The notes beneath the pieces are model-generated. The model searched no databases. It was not told where the DNA came from and saw only the letters and a list, made by a program, of their open reading frames with translations. From assembly GCA_013140455.1 (NCBI GenBank), contig JABFSU010000025.1, positions 24,599-88,598 on the forward strand: a stretch of DNA of 64,000 nucleotides. The letters are read 5' to 3'. Positions 60,807 through 64,000 of the stretch are shown in pieces. The position numbers and the translations under genes were made by a program. Source of the DNA: Nitrospira sp. Lineage in GTDB: Bacteria; Nitrospirota; Nitrospiria; Nitrospirales; Nitrospiraceae. Position 1 is the first letter of the stretch, and each line of letters starts with the position of its first letter.

Positions 60807-63317
60807 CTAGGATGGGGTAGATGCTGGCCTTAGCTTTCCTGCTTTCGCAGCCCGCTTCCTCCATCGTTCTCGTCGATCGTTATCGTAGGATGGTAGTCCC
60901 AAATATATACGCTGAGTAGCCTCTGCGAATGCCTTCATGGTTTCTGTGTAATAATGGTCGGTAAAAGACTTATGGGGTTCGTCAAGCTTCTTCCATGTCT
61001 CGGTAACAAAATGATCCGTAAACAACTCGTGGGTCGTCAAGAGAACAACCGGATTTGATGGCTCTCCTCTGACGTCTGGCCTACGTCCCCACTTTACAAA
61101 CGGTCTGAGGAGGTCTTTTTCCTTGTTGGTAAAATGGTCCCTCAAAATCGATAGGACGATGATAGAACCCGGTAATTTGTCCGCAACCAGCTTAAGCTTA
61201 TCGAGATCTTTTCGTTTTATTAAATCTCCTTGTCCTAGTGATTTGGCTTCGCCAATAACCAGGTCAGGAGCAGTGCTGACATCCAGACCTTCTTTTCTTT
61301 TCCAGGCGACAAAATCTACTTCAACGTCTTTCCCATCAAATTTAAGATTCATTGCAGTAGAGAAAGTCATTTCATCGAAACTTGTTCCGGAAAATGTCTT
61401 TATCAAGCGCAGCGTCAATAGGGTGCTATAAGCCCCTCTACCATAGTCGGGCACCGAAAATGGTCCAACCACGCGGTAATGCCAATTTTTATTGTTCGCC
61501 AGAAGGCTAGCTTGGGGGAAATAATATTTATTTAAACATCTTTCGCACGTCAGGGCATAATCCGTTGACGTCAAGCTATGCCAGTTTTTCCCTCTGCAAT
61601 TGGTGCAATCCGTCTCCAAACCTAGGCGAATAACATTTCTGTCGGTAAAATCAGCTAGGCCGATGTCTCGTAACGAATGTTTCTCCTTGCGTCGAGAAAT
61701 TAGGTCTATCCAAGTCTTGAGTGGAGCGGTCCTGCGTTCGAAAGTTTCTTTAACAGTGTCAGTATCATTTGTTCTGACGCGAACACCACCAGCCATGCTG
61801 TTTAGCAACTGAAGGGTTTCGAGGTCCGCTAAGAGATGTGCTCCCCAAAGACTACCAAGCTGCTCAAGCATCTGCTGAGCGATGAAACCAGGTTCAGAGA
61901 GGCTTGCCTCTATGCCCCGTTCCTTAAGAGATCCAATAACGGCTTCTTCTCGAGTAGGCAACCATATTGTCCGGTCAAAGTTCTTAAACCTTTGCCTGAA
62001 AACCCATCCTTCACTACCAATAGCAACGCGATCACCGCCCATGCCAAGTCTTGGCCAGCGGCGATCAAACGTGTTGAAAGGGAACACGGTTCCAATCTTG
62101 TCGGAGAATCCAGTGTAGGAAATTCTAACCACATTAACCCAACGATCGTAGCGCCCTCCGAAACGTGCGGCAAAGTCAGGCTCGAGGACTTCAAATTGTG
62201 TTGTTAGAGTTTTGCCCCGCCCCGGTGTACTCTCTTTTACTGTCAGGGATGTTTGATGTTCTTTATAAGTGACCTCCAACCGTTTATGCCGATGAGCATG
62301 AGGATCAGTGGTTTCTATCCATATTGGGGTGCGCCCTAACTTAACTGAGAACGCTCCTACAGGAAGCCCTTTAAGCTCTTTAACTAGCTCCTTCGCTCGT
62401 TCTTCGCCAATCGATCGAGAGAATTCGATCGTAGTCTCATGCATCACTCCACGGGACGCTCCTTTTACGGACCTGTGCCCGGCTAGAATCCGTTTCTTAA
62501 TCGGATCAGTCAGAACCGCAAACCAGTCCAAAGGTATAGGCAATACTGGATGAGGTTCCAGACGGAGATTCCACAGATCGATCAGATCGGTCGATTTTTT
62601 AGGGTCAAATACATAGATCACCGGATCGTGATACCAATAACGTTGAGTGTCTAGCCCGTAACGTGTCAGCCGGAGAGGAGTTAGCGCACCCTTATCGAAT
62701 ACTGATAGCCAGGCATCGGGAGAGGCTTTTATCTCTAGAGGTTCCAATACATCTCTAAAATTGTTTTGCAAATAGTCGATATCTTTTTGCTGTGGGTAAG
62801 CGCCGAAGATGGCTTCTACACGACAGTCACTTCTGCTGGGCTTAATAAGAAGAGCCTGTCTTTCTTTCCTTAATTTAAATCGGCGCTCTTTTTCATAGAG
62901 ATCGTGGAAGACATCGAGAATAGATAATCCCACGGCCGGCTCCGCCCAATCACGATACTCACGTGGTGTGAGAAAGTCGTCAAGACCTACAGCTTCGGGT
63001 AGGTCAGTGTATTTCTCCCGTAACGCCCCCAGGCCGGCTCGTTCCAGCAAACCGCTTTCCGACTCAACCAGAACGTCAGGCTCGAAAAATTTTATGTACC
63101 CTTTTGTGATGTCTGTTGCTTTCATCTGAAGGTAATGGGTTCTTGGCTTCCAATCCTTCGGTGCAGTCCGAAAAACGGGAATTATGGGATTATATTCGCC
63201 ACCCCATACACATGCACATGCGCGCATGATTTGTCGGAGGGAATGCATGTCGTTTGGATTTACAAGAAAACCAATTCGGGTGGGTCGGAGACGGATCTTG
63301 GCAGACAACTCTGTCAT
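60807..63317 (-). CDS. Large zinc-ribbon protein with PD-(D/E)XK nuclease-like domain
   Basis: An 836-residue protein that I cannot match to a named family. A zinc ribbon at about residues 570-595 is built from TDCTNCRG and LTCERCLNKYYF. Shortly after, VDFVAWKRKEGLDVSTAPDLVIGEAKS (residues about 663-692) fits the PD-(D/E)XK nuclease pattern, with Asp in VDF and E-x-K in GEAKS. The first 550 residues are mixed alpha/beta without a P-loop or helicase motif that I can see. The C-terminus is basic (RRERWRKRAAKAGK). Base composition is visibly more AT-rich than the core genes, a sign of transfer. It is first in a run with the Ntn-hydrolase and TIR genes. Confidence 0.7.
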   Translation of the reverse strand: MTELSAKIRLRPTRIGFLVNPNDMHSLRQIMRACACVWGGEYNPIIPVFRTAPKDWKPRTHYLQMKATDITKGYIKFFEPDVLVESESGLLERAGLGALREKYTDLPEAVGLDDFLTPREYRDWAEPAVGLSILDVFHDLYEKERRFKLRKERQALLIKPSRSDCRVEAIFGAYPQQKDIDYLQNNFRDVLEPLEIKASPDAWLSVFDKGALTPLRLTRYGLDTQRYWYHDPVIYVFDPKKSTDLIDLWNLRLEPHPVLPIPLDWFAVLTDPIKKRILAGHRSVKGASRGVMHETTIEFSRSIGEERAKELVKELKGLPVGAFSVKLGRTPIWIETTDPHAHRHKRLEVTYKEHQTSLTVKESTPGRGKTLTTQFEVLEPDFAARFGGRYDRWVNVVRISYTGFSDKIGTVFPFNTFDRRWPRLGMGGDRVAIGSEGWVFRQRFKNFDRTIWLPTREEAVIGSLKERGIEASLSEPGFIAQQMLEQLGSLWGAHLLADLETLQLLNSMAGGVRVRTNDTDTVKETFERRTAPLKTWIDLISRRKEKHSLRDIGLADFTDRNVIRLGLETDCTNCRGKNWHSLTSTDYALTCERCLNKYYFPQASLLANNKNWHYRVVGPFSVPDYGRGAYSTLLTLRLIKTFSGTSFDEMTFSTAMNLKFDGKDVEVDFVAWKRKEGLDVSTAPDLVIGEAKSLGQGDLIKRKDLDKLKLVADKLPGSIIVLSILRDHFTNKEKDLLRPFVKWGRRPDVRGEPSNPVVLLTTHELFTDHFVTETWKKLDEPHKSFTDHYYTETMKAFAEATQRIYLGLPSYDNDRRERWRKRAAKAGKLRPASTPS

Positions 63318-63807
63318 TATTTACCGGCCAATCGTTTATGCTGTTTTCCCCAAAATAAGGCTATCTGGTGCCATTCCGGACTGTATGGCTGATAGATAGG
63401 AACGATCCTGTCCCTTGTGTAAGCTATCCTTCATGAGAGCATGAAGTTGACCATTCGGACGGCTGCCTGTCGCCGCACAACGTAGACCAGTTTATGCCAG
63501 TAAGGCAATCTTTTGAATTTCGGTTACTGGGGTCGATGCTGTCCCCGTGCTCTACCATGACTCCCCGTCCTACTTAGATAAAGACCTTCCTTTCCTTCTT
63601 CATAACTGAAAGTGATGCGTTTCCTGGCGATGGGAATCGGACTCGGTTACCTTGATCAGAAGGTCAGGGACTAATGGCACAGTATAGCGCCCCCACAGTG
63701 AGGGCCATCGCTTGCTTGATCCGGCGGCAGCTGGACGGGCGGGCATCCAGTCTCAGTAACACGGGAGACAACAAATACATCATACGCCCTCGCTCGCCTC
63801 TGCTGTC
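63318..63807. other. Intergenic stretch without a supported gene
   Basis: About 490 bases between the nuclease candidate's start and the promoter at the right edge. Short ORFs on both strands lack motifs. It must contain the upstream region of the nuclease-Ntn-TIR operon, but no convincing minus-strand promoter was found. It could also hold remnants of a lost gene. Confidence 0.35.
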
Positions 63808-63836
63808 TTGACACGTCATGCACAGTGACGTACAGT
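63808..63836 (+). promoter_or_regulatory. Strong sigma-70-type promoter at the right edge
   Basis: TTGACA at 63808-63813 and TACAGT at 63831-63836 with an ideal 17-base spacer. The transcript would start near 63843. The spacer contains one palindrome and the start region contains another, so binding there would block RNA polymerase. Confidence 0.7.
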
Positions 63837-63854
63837 CCTGTCATGCATTGTGAC
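63815..63854. promoter_or_regulatory. Two tandem GTCA-N7-TGAC operators
   Basis: GTCATGCACAGTGAC (63815-63829) and GTCATGCATTGTGAC (63840-63854) are related palindromes, 25 bases apart centre to centre, each followed by a similar G/A-TAC word. The first lies in the promoter spacer, the second over the transcript start. They sit just before a ribbon-helix-helix-like gene, the usual place for its own operator. Confidence 0.7.
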
Positions 63855-63874
63855 ATACACCGGAGGTTAGTTAT

Positions 63875-64000
63875 ATGAAAACCCAAATGATGCAGTTTCG
63901 GGTGAACGAGGAAGAAAAGGCGTTGATCGAGAAATGCGCCAAGAAAGCCGGGATGACCGTTTCGGAGTACATCCGGGCCTGCATGCTCATGGAAATGGTC
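63875..64000 (+). CDS. Ribbon-helix-helix-like protein (MobC/relaxosome or antitoxin type), 5' part
   Basis: The gene starts at 63875 with GGAGG eight bases upstream and runs off the window. The visible 42 residues, MKTQMMQFRVNEEEKALIEK then CAKKAGMTVSEYIRACMLMEM, match a ribbon-helix-helix DNA-binding domain: a strand, then two helices with the GMTVSEYIR turn. This wording is common in plasmid mobilisation MobC-like accessory proteins and in CopG-type antitoxins. The tandem operators before it fit an autoregulated gene. A mobilisation protein would agree with an integrated element. Confidence 0.7.
   Translation, partial: MKTQMMQFRVNEEEKALIEKCAKKAGMTVSEYIRACMLMEMV

Noticed and set aside
63671-63886. 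71-residue minus-strand ORF
   Set aside because: It overlaps the promoter, operators and start of the ribbon-helix-helix gene and has no motif.
1-64000. CRISPR array
   Set aside because: No series of regularly spaced identical repeats was seen anywhere.

Overview
The window reads as a high-GC bacterial chromosome, most likely a Nitrospira-type member of the Nitrospirota. This is inferred from the gene mix and protein style (HflK/HflC, ArsM/ArsS, pyruvoyl arginine decarboxylase beside a deoxyhypusine-synthase-like protein, a characteristic large hairpin repeat), not from a marker gene; no rRNA gene or intact tRNA is present. Positions 1-57240 are dense core chromosome. From about 57244 to the right edge lies an accessory island, marked by a 30-base tRNA 3' fragment and filled with conflict-type genes.

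Layout: 1-1.85 kb, arsenic methylation and a radical SAM partner (arsM 3' part, arsS). 2-3.9 kb, hflK-hflC. 3.9-9.8 kb, formate-THF ligase, an M23 peptidase with its own terminator, cutA, a rhodanese, a sugar-nucleotide epimerase and tlyA. 9.8-15 kb, a minus-strand run of xseB, xseA, ymdB, rny, zapA and a zapB-like coiled coil, with an unusual 500-base leader before rny. 15-22.2 kb, soluble lytic transglycosylase, rlmN, an active/inactive M16 peptidase pair and larE. 22.2-24 kb, the Fo part of an ATP synthase (atpI/Z, atpB, atpE, atpF). 24.2-29.5 kb, pabB/trpE-like and class IV aminotransferase genes, a second transglycosylase, nadB and a lipoprotein. 29.6-32.9 kb, a 31-residue ribosomal-protein-like gene, a small conserved gene, an MsbA-type ABC exporter and dinB. 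33-41 kb, a secreted protein, maf, dus, a DUF692/MNIO protein, a CBS-PilZ protein, a LOG protein, a DHH phosphoesterase and a rhomboid protease. 41-44.9 kb, a hybrid histidine kinase that has lost its phospho-acceptor residues, purK and purE. 45-50.7 kb, a complete tripartite exporter operon (HlyD-type adaptor, TolC-type channel, ABC membrane protein) whose ATPase domain has lost every catalytic motif, followed by a membrane-anchored helical-bundle protein. 50.7-56.9 kb, a hairpin repeat, rluF-like, and a polyamine-type cluster (agmatinase, pyruvoyl arginine decarboxylase, aldehyde dehydrogenase, zinc-ribbon protein, DsbA-like protein, deoxyhypusine-synthase-like protein) behind a visible promoter.

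The island (57.2-64 kb) carries, on the minus strand, an 836-residue zinc-ribbon/PD-(D/E)XK nuclease candidate, a proteasome-like Ntn hydrolase with a conserved Thr/Asp/Lys pattern, and a C-terminal TIR-domain protein, spaced about 40 bases apart as an apparent operon. They are followed by an AbrB-VapC toxin-antitoxin pair and an unrecognised 198-residue gene. At the right edge a ribbon-helix-helix-like gene begins behind a near-consensus promoter that overlaps two tandem palindromes. The nuclease-proteasome-TIR set is the best candidate here for an undescribed defence system; the exporter with a dead ATPase domain is second.

All calls come from reading the sequence and the supplied ORF track; no database search was run. 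Where a ribosome binding site or overlap argued for it, starts were moved inward from the ORF-track start.
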